Shown here: one piece after another, positions 1 through 11,188 of the stretch
Numbering within the stretch: position 1 is the first letter of the stretch
Layout: the number at the start of each line of letters is the position of its first letter
Origin: Adenophora triphylla var. japonica
Lineage: Eukaryota; Streptophyta; Magnoliopsida; Asterales; Campanulaceae
Length of the DNA: 64,000 nt
Assembly: GCA_022495995.1 (NCBI GenBank)
Contig: JAFEMH010001352.1
Span: forward strand, 424,012-488,011
Direction: 5' to 3'
Translations under genes and position numbers: made by a program
Notes under the pieces: model-generated
What the model saw: only the letters and a program-made list of their open reading frames with translations
What the model was told of the DNA's origin: nothing
The model's database searches: none

Positions 1-600
1 GTCGCTAAAATTAAATTTCCGTCGCTAAAAATAATCAGCGGCGGAAAAATTCCGTCGGTGGTCCGCCGCTACCAGCCCGTCGCAGTGCTCCGGCGGGTCA
101 ATTTCCGCCGCTATTTTTTTCTTTTACCGACGGAATTTAATTCCGCCGGTGAATTAATGGTTACAGCGACGGAAATTTCCGCCGCTATATTAATTTAATT
201 TAATTAAATTTTCATTTCAGCGGCGGAAATTTCCGTCGCTGTAATAAAAATTAATTTAATTAAATTAATTTCAGCGGCGGAAATTTCCGTCGCTGTAATA
301 AAATTTAAATTGAAATTAAATTATTTCAGCGGCGGAAAATACCGTCGCTGAAATTATTTAATTTTAATTTAAATTTTATTACAGCGACGGAATTTTCCGC
401 CGCTGAAATCAAAAATTAAATAAAAATTAAATGATTATAGCGGCGGAAATTCCGTCGCTGAAATTAATTTAATTAAATTAATTTTTATTACAGCGACGGA
501 AATTTCCGCCGCTGAAATTAATTTATTTAATTAATTTTTCTTTCAAGATTAATTTCGCGACGGAAAATTCCGTCGCCGATTCTCAAATAAATTAAAAAAA
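1..600. repeat. CACTA left subterminal repeat array
   Basis: More than ten short palindromic units of the type GCGACGGAAATTTCCGCCGC are separated by AT-rich spacers. In CACTA elements such motifs bind the TNPA-type transposase protein and lie within a few hundred bases of the terminus, so the true end is probably just left of position 1. The unit matches the arrays at 13,062, 16,255 and 21,955. Confidence 0.8.
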
Positions 601-918
601 TATTTTAAAATATCAAAAAACCAAAATTTTTTGTACCCGATATAACATTTCAATTTATAAAACTAAAACTATAAAAACTAAAATTCAAATACCAAATAAG
701 ACCAAATAAAAACTAAATACCACCGTACCAATTCGGGAGGGGGAGAGGGGGAGGGGGATAGGGGGATAGGGGGAGAGGGGGAAGGGGGGAGCGGGGGGAA
801 GGGGGAGAGGGGTGGAGCGGGGAGGGGGAGAGGCGGGGAGGGCTCCCGCGGTACCAAATGTCTCAAATGTTTACAAACAAGTATAAATTAATACAACAAT
901 GTCTAAAAAAGTCCGCAA
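601..918. repeat. AT-rich then G-rich low-complexity stretch
   Basis: An AT-rich spacer (601-735) is followed by a run of GGGGGAGAGG-type purine repeats on the plus strand (about 736-842). The translated proline-rich 62-residue peptide on the minus strand is an artefact of this low complexity. No gene is seen. Confidence 0.6.
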
Positions 919-2720
919 TCAACCCGGGGGACGCTGGGAATTACCCCTGGGAGTCCGGCCGAGACGAGCCATCAACAGGCGCCAATTGTCTTTGAGTCTC
1001 GCATGACGTCGATCGTTCTCCTCCCGCATCCGCAACCGAACCGCCAAAGCATCCGCAAGCTTTGCCCGCTCGCGTCTCTCCTCCTCCAACGCAGCCTCCA
1101 GAGTGTCGACCCTCGGATCATGAAACATGGGCCGGGCAACATTTCTCCGACGGCCGGCCGACGCCGACGGGCATTGCCGCCCGTAATCCCCATCCCTAAC
1201 ACTCGGGCTCCTCTCCTTGGATGTCCCCGAGAGGTGACCTCCCGCCAAACATCGTGCACGAAGGGACGGGCTCGCCGGGAGGCGTTCCTTCGGGAACAAC
1301 GGCGGCTTGATATGCAAACAAAATAAAACAAACAATTATAATCATATACACAATGTAAGGTACATAAATAAATTTACATATTCAAAATCAAGTCATTTAA
1401 TGGTAGTTTACTTACAAAGGCAAGTAGCAGATCGATCGTCAACCCATCATGCGGAGGTTGATCGGGCGCCGTAGAATTCCGAATATGGGTGCTAGCGTAA
1501 ACATCCACAAAAGTGATATTCGGACCATACTCCCTTTCCTATAAATAAAATAAGCGAGATTATTACTTTGAAATTGTATATATAAATGCAACATTTAAAC
1601 TGATTTAAAAGCATGCATACACTACATTTACACTAAAACTATGGATTTCATAGCATCAACATTGGCTCCCAGCTAACATACGTACATAAACCTATTTAAA
1701 AGCATCCATACACTACTACATTTAAATTAACATACATACCATGCGGTCGTGATGCTCTACGACCGTGAGCGTCCCCGTATGCAACGCCGCCGACCCCGAG
1801 GAGCCTCGCTTCTATTGGCCTTGGCCTGTTCGGATACGCCTCGCCGCAGCGACCCCCAATATTCGCAAAATTGACCAAACACCTCAACGGTCATAAAAGT
1901 AGGACACAAGGGCCGTTGTCCCGCCGCGAGCCGAGCAAAGATAATAATTTCTCTTCGTGGTACCTATAAAAATATGAATATCTTGTAAAGATATAATGAT
2001 GACATTATAAAATTAAAAGAGTATAATCATTGTTAATTAAACTAATTAAGGATAGATAAATATGTTACAAATAAAATCCTTAAACAAATTGTGAGCCTCG
2101 CTCAAAGAAAACATATCTAGCCGTCGCCTCGCCGATGTCCGGATCCCAATAATATTTAGCCTACAACATATAATGATAACATTACAAAACTAAAAGAGTA
2201 TAATCATTATTAATTATAACATTTTAATAACAAACTAACATTTAAGTTTTAAATAAAAACCATTAACACATTACCTTAAACTCATCCCACGCATCCTCCT
2301 TCCGCCTCTCGTGGCAATTTTTTCCAGCTTGGGCCAAAACTCTGGTCATTTTCCGAGACCGCCGCATTGCCCGATCTTAGTGCCAGTGGTGGGGTATCCA
2401 CCTACCCACCGCCAAGTATATTTATACAATAACATTTTAACTTAAATAATGAATTATATATAAAGCAAAAAGGAACCAACTTATATCAAATTAATGAAGA
2501 GTTACTTATCGGGTCATAAAGTGCCGAGATCCGGACATATATCCTCCCCTCGAATCTACGGTAGTCCGAGTACCGGCCCCAGAGGTGGAGCTAGTACTAC
2601 CGAGTGAGGGGTCAACACCATCGCTACCGGATCGGGACGGTTGCGTCCCAAGAATCAAAGTGTAAATGGGCTTGGTCCTCTTACCCTTGCCCTTTCTACT
2701 AGAACTCATCTCAGACAAGA
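919..2720 (-). pseudogene. Transposase_24-like (TNP1/Ptta type) CACTA protein, decayed
   Basis: Minus-strand coding pieces in shifting frames. The clearest are the C-terminal block 919-1335, with a charged coiled coil (LEAALEEERRERAKLADAL) followed by an arginine-rich tail, and an N-terminal block at 2,506-2,720 that starts MSSSRKGKGKRTK and is rich in Ser, Gly and Thr. The order (basic and low-complexity N terminus, central domain, C-terminal coiled coil) is that of the plant Transposase_24 family, the second protein of En/Spm elements that binds subterminal repeats. The middle (1,440-2,430) is AT-rich with short coding islands that may be exons separated by introns. Stops and frameshifts mean it is unlikely to be functional. 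The family call rests on the C-terminal signature and on position beside TNP2. Confidence 0.5.
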
Positions 2721-2760
2721 AAATATTAAAATTTACAACTTTAACAATAGGAAACAATAT

Positions 2761-3065
2761 ATTCACAATACATCTAAAACTTTAAAGTTCTAATAATCTA
2801 AAGCATTCACAATACATATAAAACTTTAAACTATTAATAATATAAAGCATTCACAATACATATAAAACTTTAAAGTTCTAATAATCTAAAGCATTCACAA
2901 TATATATAAAACGACGGATATTAAAAATAATCTAAAGCATTCACAATACATATGAAACTTTAAAGTTCTAATAATCTAAAGCATTCACAATACATATAAA
3001 ACTTTAAAGTTCTAATAATCTAAAGCATTCACAATACAATTTTAAACTTTAAACTATTATTAATC
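2761..3065. repeat. Seven tandem copies of a 44 bp unit
   Basis: The unit begins ATTCACAATACATATAAAAC and ends CTAATAATCTAAAGC. Seven consecutive copies are seen; the second, fourth and seventh are the most diverged. The array lies between the two transposase genes. Confidence 0.85.
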
Positions 3066-6000
3066 TTCGTCCCCATCATCATCACCGGACTCGAATTACT
3101 ACAAAACTCGAGTTCTTCATCTTCGTCTTCTGACTCGATGAATCAAACTCGGTTCCTCTTCCTCTTCCTCTTCCTCTTCCTCTTCCTCTTCCTCTTCCTC
3201 TTCCTCTTCCTCTGATTCATCAATATCAATGTGCGCGAGATGACCCGAACGAGGCGGGGAGTTGGCAAATTCACCGGTAAGATATCCTCCTGTTCATCAA
3301 CATTTTGAGGAATATGAGTGACATCATCTAATGGATGATTAGCCGATGAAACGTTAGGTGGCACCGGCATTTCATCCTCTTGATAGGGTGCTTCTAATGA
3401 CGACTCGTAGTTGTCGACGAGGGTAGGTTGTCAATCATGCTCCTAGCCTTGGTCATCCAAATGTACCCCACAATCCGTCGGGTCGCGGACGAGGGTAGGG
3501 AGTCATGTATACCGTTGTGCTTCGAGATGCTAAGATGAAGACGTCGTCGCCATTATGTCCGGACGAGTCCTTTACATCGACGAGGTCAAATATGGCGTGC
3601 TTCTTAACACCTCGCACAAAGATCCCGCCAATCACAATTGAACAAGACAACACCTGTTTCTACCCAAATACTCCACCTCGACTACTTCTTTCAGACGCCA
3701 TAATAATCATTCCCTATAAGCTTCACACCGCTATTCCACGTCAATTTAGACAAACCGTAAGCTTTGGTATGAAACACATAGCCATTCACGAAATAACCGT
3801 TGTATAAATGAACGTTCAAGTACGGAGATGATGCTAAATGTCTTAACCTCGCAGCCTTTGGCATCACCCGGATGTTCAGCCTATCTATAAGACAATATTG
3901 TAACTAATTTAATACAATTTTAAGATTGAATGTTTAAAGAAGTGTATAGAATAAATTTGAATGAAACGAAATATTTACATATTTCCTTAGCCGCTTTGGA
4001 AATTCTCTTCGTCCTAGTTGCGATGAGTTCGAGATAAATCCCGAGCTAAATCTTCAAACATTCTCGCAATAGGGTTAAACAAGGCATTTCATATGCAGTA
4101 ATTAAACATGCATAATTTAATCGACGAGGCGTAAACATAACATCAATGACTTACTTGATATATTCCCCAACCTCGTCAGCAGCTTAAGAAGAACATACGT
4201 TTCGACCGCGGCAAACTCTTTAGCGGTTAACGTACGCGTACCAACCCGTTTGCCGAGGAACCGACTGTGGATGAAAATACGTAGATGTTTCCCTTAGACG
4301 GAAAACCACCATCGTAATTGCGGCCAACCCTAGTCAATCTCGTATCAACATCGAGGAAAATATGTTCCGACAAAGGCAACAATCTCATCTATGATAACAG
4401 CCTCGAAATTGAGGCCTCGACCATGGCCCTATTGCTCATCTTCCTTTTCAATTGGCCTAGATACCTAAAAGTCATTCGTAGATTAAAACATAAATAATGT
4501 TAAAGAAGGTATATTGTTAACGCTCAAATTATTTAGAAATAGAATAAATTCAATTACCTCTCAAATGGATACATCCATCTCGTATTGAACTGACCACCGA
4601 CTCTAGCTTCGTATGCCAAGTGGACCGGTAAATGCTCCATAGAATCAAAGAATGAAGGAGGAAATATCTTCTCAAGTTTGCACAAAGTCACTACGATGCT
4701 CTCCTCAAGCTTTTTCATGTGATCAACACGCAAAGGTGGTCGATGTTAACGCTCGGAAAACTCACTTAACTCGTTAACGCCACCCGCATATTGTCACAAG
4801 AGACCCCCGAGAGCAATCGGAAGTAGCCTATCCAAAGAAAACGTGGCAATCGTGACTCTTCAAACCCCGCACTTTCCCCTCCTCTACATTGACACAGCTT
4901 ACCAATGTTAGACGCGTAACCATCCGGGAAGCCTTAACTCCTTGAGCCATTTCGTGAGGAGGAGCCTCTTTTCCTTTGTAAGCACGTATTGAGCCATCTG
5001 GCCTAACCGGTTTACCATCGACGTCGTATACCAAGTCTAAGGCCGGCCGCCTACATATTTCCTTAAGGTCCTTTCGAGCTTTTTCGTTGTCTTTAGTTGT
5101 TCTCTTGAAATCCATCAACGTGTTAAAAACATTATCGAATACATTCTTCTCAATGTGCATCACGTCAAGGTTATGTCGAATGAGATTTGTTTTCCAAGAT
5201 GGCAGCTCCCAAAATATACTCCTCTTGATCCAAGCATGGGTAGTCCCAAACCCTTGTATTTTGGTCTTCGAAAACTTTTTCCCCACCGAGGATCGGGCAA
5301 TCTAGATACCTCCTCATAGACCGTGTCACCACTTAAACGAATCGGGGCCTCATCATGGTCAATCTTGTTCTTTTTAAACGCATTCTTCTCGGGTCCCGAA
5401 TGGGTGGTCCTCCGAAGAAATTGTCTATGGCAATCGAACCAACATGGTTTTCCAGAGTGCGTGAGCGTGAAAGACTTTGTGTCACTCATACAATACGGAC
5501 AGCCAACTTCCCGTGGGTGCTCCAACCCGATAACATCCCATATGCAGGGAAGTCATTAATCGTCCACATCAACGCAGCCTTCATGCCGAAATTCTCTCGC
5601 TTGAAAGCATCCCACGTTTCGACCCCATCCTCCCAAAGCCGCTTCAATTCGTCCATCAAAGGTCGGAGATAGACGTCAATGTTCCTCCTGTGGTCAAGCT
5701 GTTTGGGCCGGGATGAATAACGACAAGAACATGTAGGGATCACTCATACACAACCAGGCGGAAGATTGTAGACAAGTGGCTATAACCGGCCAACAAGAGT
5801 AAGATTTTGCCCCGTGACCAAACGGATTGAAACCATCAGAGCAGATGCATAACCGTATATTTCTTGCTTCGTACGCAAAGTCGATAAGTCTCATCAAAGT
5901 GTTTCCATGCCTCCCCATCACCGGGATGAATCAACACACCATCTTCACGCAAACTTTCCTTATGCCAACGCATTGCCTCTCGCAGAGATTTAGACGCGTA

Positions 6001-6844
6001 GAGGCGTTGCAGCCTTGGAATCAACGGCATGTAACGCAACCGCTTATGTGGTCTGCTTTTTCTTGTGTTTTGAACTCCCTCCGACTTGGCTTATATCTAC
6101 TTTGTCCGCAAATTGAACACTCGTCTTCTCGTGAATCTTCCTTGTAGAATAGCATGCATCATTCTTACACGCATCAATCTTTTCATAACATAGCCCAATC
6201 TCGCCCAACCAACTTCTTTGTCTCATAAAAGTTTGTAACCATCTTATTCTCTTTCGGCAACATCCGCTTAATTGCTTTCATGATACGATTATAAGCAGAT
6301 CGGCTAATATTGCAATCAGCCTTTATGTTAAGGAGCTCACCACACGCCTCCAACACACCGATCTCGCAACCTCGGATAGACCTTCTCTTTTGCAGAGTCC
6401 ATAGCATCAATAAATTTCTTGGTCAGCAGGGGTTGGTTCTTGCCGTTGGTTCTCTCGACCAATCGAAGGAAGGACCGCCGCATCCCTAACCATATCTTCC
6501 ATATTCAAAGGTGGTTCTTCATTGTCCCGAATAATAGGTTCGGGTTCGGGAGGTACATGAATATTCTCTGGGATTATTCGCAACATTTCAGTGCGCAATC
6601 TCACCACCATGACGGGTCCACCGTTTGTACCCAACTTCAAACCCGTTACGCAAAAGATGTTTCGAGTGTCGATCAAGCTTAGATACTTGACATTACAACA
6701 CTTGTCGCATGGACACCTAATCTTACCATCCTTATCCATGTGACCGGTTTTATTTAATTGAGCAAATTCAACAAACCCCTTCAACCCTCTATAAAACTCA
6801 GATTGATACCGCGTTGATTCGGCAACTTCCGCTTGTACATCCAA
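3066..6844 (-). pseudogene. TNP2-like CACTA transposase, decayed by frameshifts
   Basis: Read from 6,844 downward, the domains come in the standard CACTA order. A Transposase-associated domain (6,844-6,407) has GLKGFVEFA and the cysteine motif RCPCDKCCN. The TNP2/Transposase_21 core (about 6,410-4,780) contains LQRLYASKS, SDGFNPFG, CMSDPYMFLSLFIP, IDVYLRPLMDELKRLWEDGV, WTINDFPAYGMLSGWSTHGK and IRHNLDVMHIEKNVFDNV. A DUF4218-like segment (about 4,770-4,560) and a DUF4216-like segment (about 3,830-3,480) follow, with an acidic tail. It would be the catalytic transposase that cuts the element out. The reading frame changes at least six times, so it is inactive or badly assembled. Whether any interruption is a true intron cannot be decided by eye. 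Confidence 0.85.
3150..3216. repeat. TTCCTC hexamer microsatellite
   Basis: About eleven TTCCTC units. On the minus (transposase) strand they encode a poly-glutamate run in the acidic C-terminal part of the TNP2-like gene, preceded by IDES. Confidence 0.8.
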
Positions 6845-7110
6845 CTACGATCATCGTTAATGTACATCACTCCCGCATTGCAATCCATATATTATACGTA
6901 CACTCAATTTAATCGACGGATGAAACAAAATTGGGATGTTAATAATTATTGGATTTCATAATATATTAACAAATTTAGAAGTAATTAACGTATTATCATT
7001 CCCTAAATTTGAATTACAAACTTAAAAGCAAACACGTATCTTCTTAAAATAAATATAAAGCTTCTAACTCATATTTAACAATATATTAACAAAGTGTCTT
7101 CTTAAAGTGT
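6845..7110. other. AT-rich spacer, nothing recognised
   Basis: AT-rich DNA between the TNP2-like gene and the next minus-strand coding block; it would hold the upstream region of the transposase gene. No clear TATA element or repeat can be singled out. Confidence 0.4.
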
Positions 7111-8730
7111 CTAGGAACTCGTTCCCGCTCCCGAACTCGAATCTCTACTCTTCCTCCGCCTCGGTCCCCGGGAGGTCTTTGGTCTAGGTATGTTGAAAAG
7201 CCACCCGACCTCGTCCTAGCTCAGTATCGTGTGAGCCGTGGATCAATCGCCCGGTAGCTCTCGCACGCTCTTTCCTCGCCTCAAGGCCTCCCCGCGAGCT
7301 ATCACTTCGGGATCATTTCTCAAAGCAGCTCTCCGGATCTCCCGTCTCTCATAATCTCGCCGCAATGTCGCCGTGATTTCATCGTGGTTGCGCCTTGGCC
7401 TCCATGCCTCTTAATATCCTACTGAAGAATAGTCTCGCCCCAAAACACTCTCGGCGCCGAGCCTCTATCATCACCGTACAGACCTTGCCGCTCATCGTAC
7501 CATGTCGATACTCGTGGTCGAAATGTGCTACCTCTAGTATGACTGAGTAGTGGTCGTATCGAAGAAAGCCCTCTAGAAATGCTCGCCAAAGAAATGTGTA
7601 GTCTCGAGGCTCGCCATAATCATCGGCATTGTATTAGTCGTCAATCGCTCTCTCAAAGTCCGAATGGTCTCGTCGCGGTATCCGTACTGCTCGCTCACTA
7701 GAGATGGAATGCAAAAGGATGATACATGTAGTCCCTAAGTCGGACAATAATCGACCCGTCCCGAATATCTCTCATAGTCCGCAATCCCCATGCCGGAATC
7801 CAATAGTTCGTGTTTGCGGTCTCATATCGGGCCAAGGCCAACCTCCTATGCCAACTCTCGCAGCGGCATCCTCAATATCCTCGCGCCGTCCGGGGCCACC
7901 CAAGGTAATGCCGTCGCCCTCCGGGCAAAGGGCGAGATCAAGCGAAATCTCTCATACACCCACAATGATAGTAACTGGGCCGCCCGAACCCACGTACTGA
8001 TCCTCCGCTAATCTATCAATGCCGTGGTATGTCTCCGCTAGCAACAAAGGGAATGATGTCCATCGCTCCCCGACTGCATTGAATATGCCGGATGTCAACT
8101 CCTCGATCACCTCTCACCGCCCGATGATCTCTAACAACAGAATAGCCGGACACACTCCGATGTAGCCGCAGAAGTAGTGCGCAGACGTAATGAGCAACAT
8201 GAATATATCTAAGGAAGTGGATAGATCAAACAAGCCGGGCCGGTCCGACTCAATCTCGGCTATATGAGTCAAGTCTATGAATCTATCGTCAACGACAATG
8301 CCCGATACCCAGCCCGCTGATAATCCCAAGAATTCGTATAGTTGCTCCGTAATCGATCGTCTGTCTCGAGGAAATGCCACAGCCTCGACTCACCCACACC
8401 CGGTGCTCGAAAATCCTCCATCGTTGGCACCCGTATCGTTGTACGATAGGGTGAACACATGTCGCTCCGAATCCCAAAAGCACGAAGCCTCTGAGCGCAT
8501 CCCAATCAATCTTCCAATCTTTTAGAGACCAGATGCATGGCATGCTATACCTCCCGTCAATAAGTTTCCTGTTGTTTTTGGTGAAAGCGCGTGAGTTCAA
8601 GAATGTCTTGTTGAAATTGATACTCTCGGGAAACAATTTCTCCATTGTAATGCTCCATGCTGCCTTAAATTGGGGCTGCTGGGACTTTTTACCTATTAAT
8701 ATTGTGAATAATTGTATCAACAAATCTTGA
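7111..8730 (-). pseudogene. Unrecognised decayed coding block within CACTA 1
   Basis: Minus-strand pieces with coding-like composition at 8,723-8,289, 8,505-8,275, 8,380-8,114 and, in other frames, down to about 7,130. The best pieces carry DWDALRGFVLLGF, VAFPRDRRSITEQLYEFLGL and ISTSAHYFCGYIGVCPAIL-like text; near the 3' end a frame reads DYTFLWRAFLEGFLRYDHY followed by an Arg/Glu-rich tail. GC content is higher than in the AT-rich flanks, which argues for former coding sequence. I do not recognise the family. It is either an accessory ORF of the element or a captured host gene. Frames change several times. Confidence 0.35.
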
Positions 8731-8934
8731 GCTCTAGTTCAAACTAAACTAAAGGATAATGGTGTCCCTACCTAACCACCTACTCGTCCCTTAAGTGCAT
8801 GTTTGATAAACCTATCCCATCCCGAAATGCGTGATTACTATTGTGAATAATTTTAAATATTAATATTTAATTCTTTGTTGTAAAATATATAATTTTACAA
8901 CGATGAATTAAATTAACATTTATAAACAAGATGA

Positions 8935-9663
8935 GAGTCGTTATCATCCACAACTATCAAAACCCTATCTCAGCTTAGAACAAGAAAGATAGAGCAAATA
9001 GTTCTTCAGCTTGAGCAAAGGATTTCTCGTTTAATATAGTTTTTCAGCCATCGTTCTCCTCTCTAAGAATTCAAAGATCACGCCATACGCTTGACAAGCT
9101 GCTTTATTTTCATCAGGTGATATACGGTCACAGTAAAACAAGGTAACAAAGATAACACCGCTGAAGAGAAAACAATCTTCCTCCAATTTTTTCATCTTCA
9201 CCTTCCATTTACCCAAGATCCTGATTGCGTAATCTTCCTCATGAGCCGAAGTCAGCGGTGTTGCCCTCAATCTCACGGCTGCACATGCGAAGCAACCGTG
9301 AGATTGAGGGCAACACCGCCAGCCTTTCAAGCTCATGAGAAAGATTCTGCAATCAGATCTCGAGTAAATGGAAGGTGGAGATTAAAAATTGGAGGAAAGT
9401 TTTGTTTTCTCTTCACTCGGTGTTATACTGTTACCTTGTTTTTACTTGTGACCGTATAACACCAGTGAAGAGTAAAAACAGACACCGACAAGAACATGGC
9501 CGTGATGTTTGAGATCCTTAGAGAGAAGAGGACAAAGTGAAACTGAAAAACTCTTATTAAAACGTAAAATCCTTTGCTCAAACCGACAAGAACTTATTTG
9601 CTCTATATTTCTTGATCAAAGATGGACGGATTTTGATAGCCTGGGTGAGAAAGGCTCTCATCT
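8935..9663. repeat. ~730 bp near-perfect inverted repeat (foldback)
   Basis: The left arm (about 8,935-9,290) and right arm (about 9,291-9,663) are inverted copies meeting near 9,288, where GGTTGCTTCGC faces GGCTGCACATGCG. Arm-to-arm matches run through CAATCTCACGG, TTGGAGGAAG/CTTCCTCCAA, CAAGGTAACA/TGTTACCTTG and AGCAAAGGAT/ATCCTTTGCT. The arms look coding: on the minus strand of the left arm a 101-residue frame contains ILGKWKVKMKKLEEDCFLFS, DRISPDENKAACQAYGV and FEFLERRTMAEKLY. I do not recognise that protein. Transcription through this region would give a long hairpin RNA. Confidence 0.75.
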
Positions 9664-9708
9664 TATTTATATTTTAAGATGTTAACCACCAACCACAATA
9701 CCCTAAGG

Positions 9709-9813
9709 TGCATCTAGGGTGCCAGGATTGATATCGTGCGCTCAAACGTAGGCGATATTACATCACCGTTCGCGATGCCGTCAATCGCCCCAAAATGGGA
9801 TCTAGAACCATAC
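9709..9813. repeat. Direct repeat, copy 1
   Basis: A stretch of about 105 bp beginning AAGGTGCATCTAGGGTGCCA and ending GGGATCTAGAAC recurs in the same orientation at 11,089-11,188. The two copies bracket the palindrome array at 10.0-10.6 kb. Confidence 0.85.
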
Positions 9814-10004
9814 TAAGGTAGTGTGCGGTTGAATATGTTACATTATTGATACATTCACCCCCTTCCTCCCCTTTCGACTTTAAAAGACTTGAAAATTAGA
9901 TATTTAGTAACTTATCTAATTGTTGCATATGTAACATGTTATGTTTATTAAATATGTAACATGTTATATTTACTAAATATAACATGTTACACCAAATGGA
10001 AAAT

Positions 10005-10625
10005 ATCAGTCTATTGCACAAGATTTGGCCCAAAGATTGAAACTTTAAAAGTAGATTTACTATTATAATTAATCGTAAAACAAGAAAATCCCCAACCGGC
10101 AGCTTTTGTATCTTCTACAAACCGAAGTGGGGATTTTCTTGTTTTCTCGATTAATTGCTAAATCTACTTTCAAAGTTTCAATCTTTGACCTAATGCTTGT
10201 GCAAAAACTTGAGATTTTCCACTCCAAAGATAACCCCATGGTAGTGGTTGTACGTGATAGTAGTGGGGTGGAAAATATCAAGTTTGCACAGCATTTGGCC
10301 CAAAGATTGAAACTTTGAAAGTAGATTTATTATTATAATAATTAATCAAAGTTTCAATCTTTGGGCCTAACGCTTGTGCAAAAACTTGAGATTTTCCACT
10401 CCAAAGATAACCCCACGGTAGTGGTTGTACGTGATAGTAGTGGGGTGGAAAATATCAAGTTTGCACAGCATTTGGCCCAAAGATTGAAACTTTGAAAGTA
10501 GATTTATTATTATAATAATTAATCAAAGTTTCAATCTTTGGGCCTAACGCTTGTGCAAAAACTTGAGATTTTCCACTCCAAAGATAACCCCACGGTAGTG
10601 GTCAGACGTGATAGTAGCTGGGTTG
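10005..10625. repeat. Array of alternating palindromic units
   Basis: A half-unit with CAAAGTTTCAATCTTTGGGC ... CTTGAGATTTTCCACTCC is followed by its inverted copy GTGGAAAATATCAAGTTTGC ... AAGATTGAAACTTTG, and the pair repeats. Left-oriented halves start near 10,170, 10,347 and 10,525; inverted halves lie at about 10,005-10,060, 10,265-10,320 and 10,445-10,500. A smaller hairpin (AACAAGAAAATCCCCA facing TGGGGATTTTCTTGTT) lies at 10,078-10,143. No protein-coding potential is convincing here. Confidence 0.8.
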
Positions 10626-11088
10626 GCTTCTATCCCATCCCGAAATACACGCATGAATTGCAAATATCACTTTGTCTACTTGCTTTATAATCGAAAATCA
10701 AGAAATTTTGACAAAGATAACCCCACGGTCTCCAAGTGCACGACGTAGACTAGGTCAATATTACACCGTCGATTATAATCGACAAAGGTAATCAACCATA
10801 TATGTCTAGTATACACTCGTGAGAACAATAGGATTAATGCAACCGAAATATTTCAACTATCGACAATTCAAGCAATTTTAATAGACAATAATGATATTTA
10901 TATATATACATATATGTATATTTTTATTTTAATTTTTATTAAATATAACATGTTACATATTTGATTATGAGTACGGTTATTTATCGTTTTCTTTATAGTG
11001 GCATATGTTTTCTTCTATTCGTTAATATTACTAAATATGTAACAAACTAGGATACATAAACCGTATCCTAATTTGTTTCATATAAGGT

Positions 11089-11188
11089 GCATCTAGGGTG
11101 CCAGGATTGATTTCGTGCGCTCAAACGTAGGCGACATAATCACCGTCCGCGATGCCGTCAATCGCCCCAAAATGAGATCTAGAACTAG
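11089..11188. repeat. Direct repeat, copy 2
   Basis: Same orientation as the copy at 9,709-9,813, with a few substitutions and a small deletion (GCGACATAATCACCGTC versus GCGATATTACATCACCGTT). A shorter 29 bp direct repeat (TAAACCGTATCCTARTTTGT...) lies just before it at 11,057 and again at 11,437. Confidence 0.85.

Noticed and set aside
678..866. Proline-rich 62-residue ORF
   Set aside because: Low-complexity purine/pyrimidine tract, no start context or domain.
2760..3065. CRISPR-like array
   Set aside because: The 44 bp units are contiguous without unique spacers and the DNA is plant nuclear; it is an ordinary tandem repeat.
3143..3370. Lys-Arg repeat protein on the minus strand
   Set aside because: Wrong frame of a TTCCTC hexamer repeat; the transposase frame reads it as poly-glutamate.
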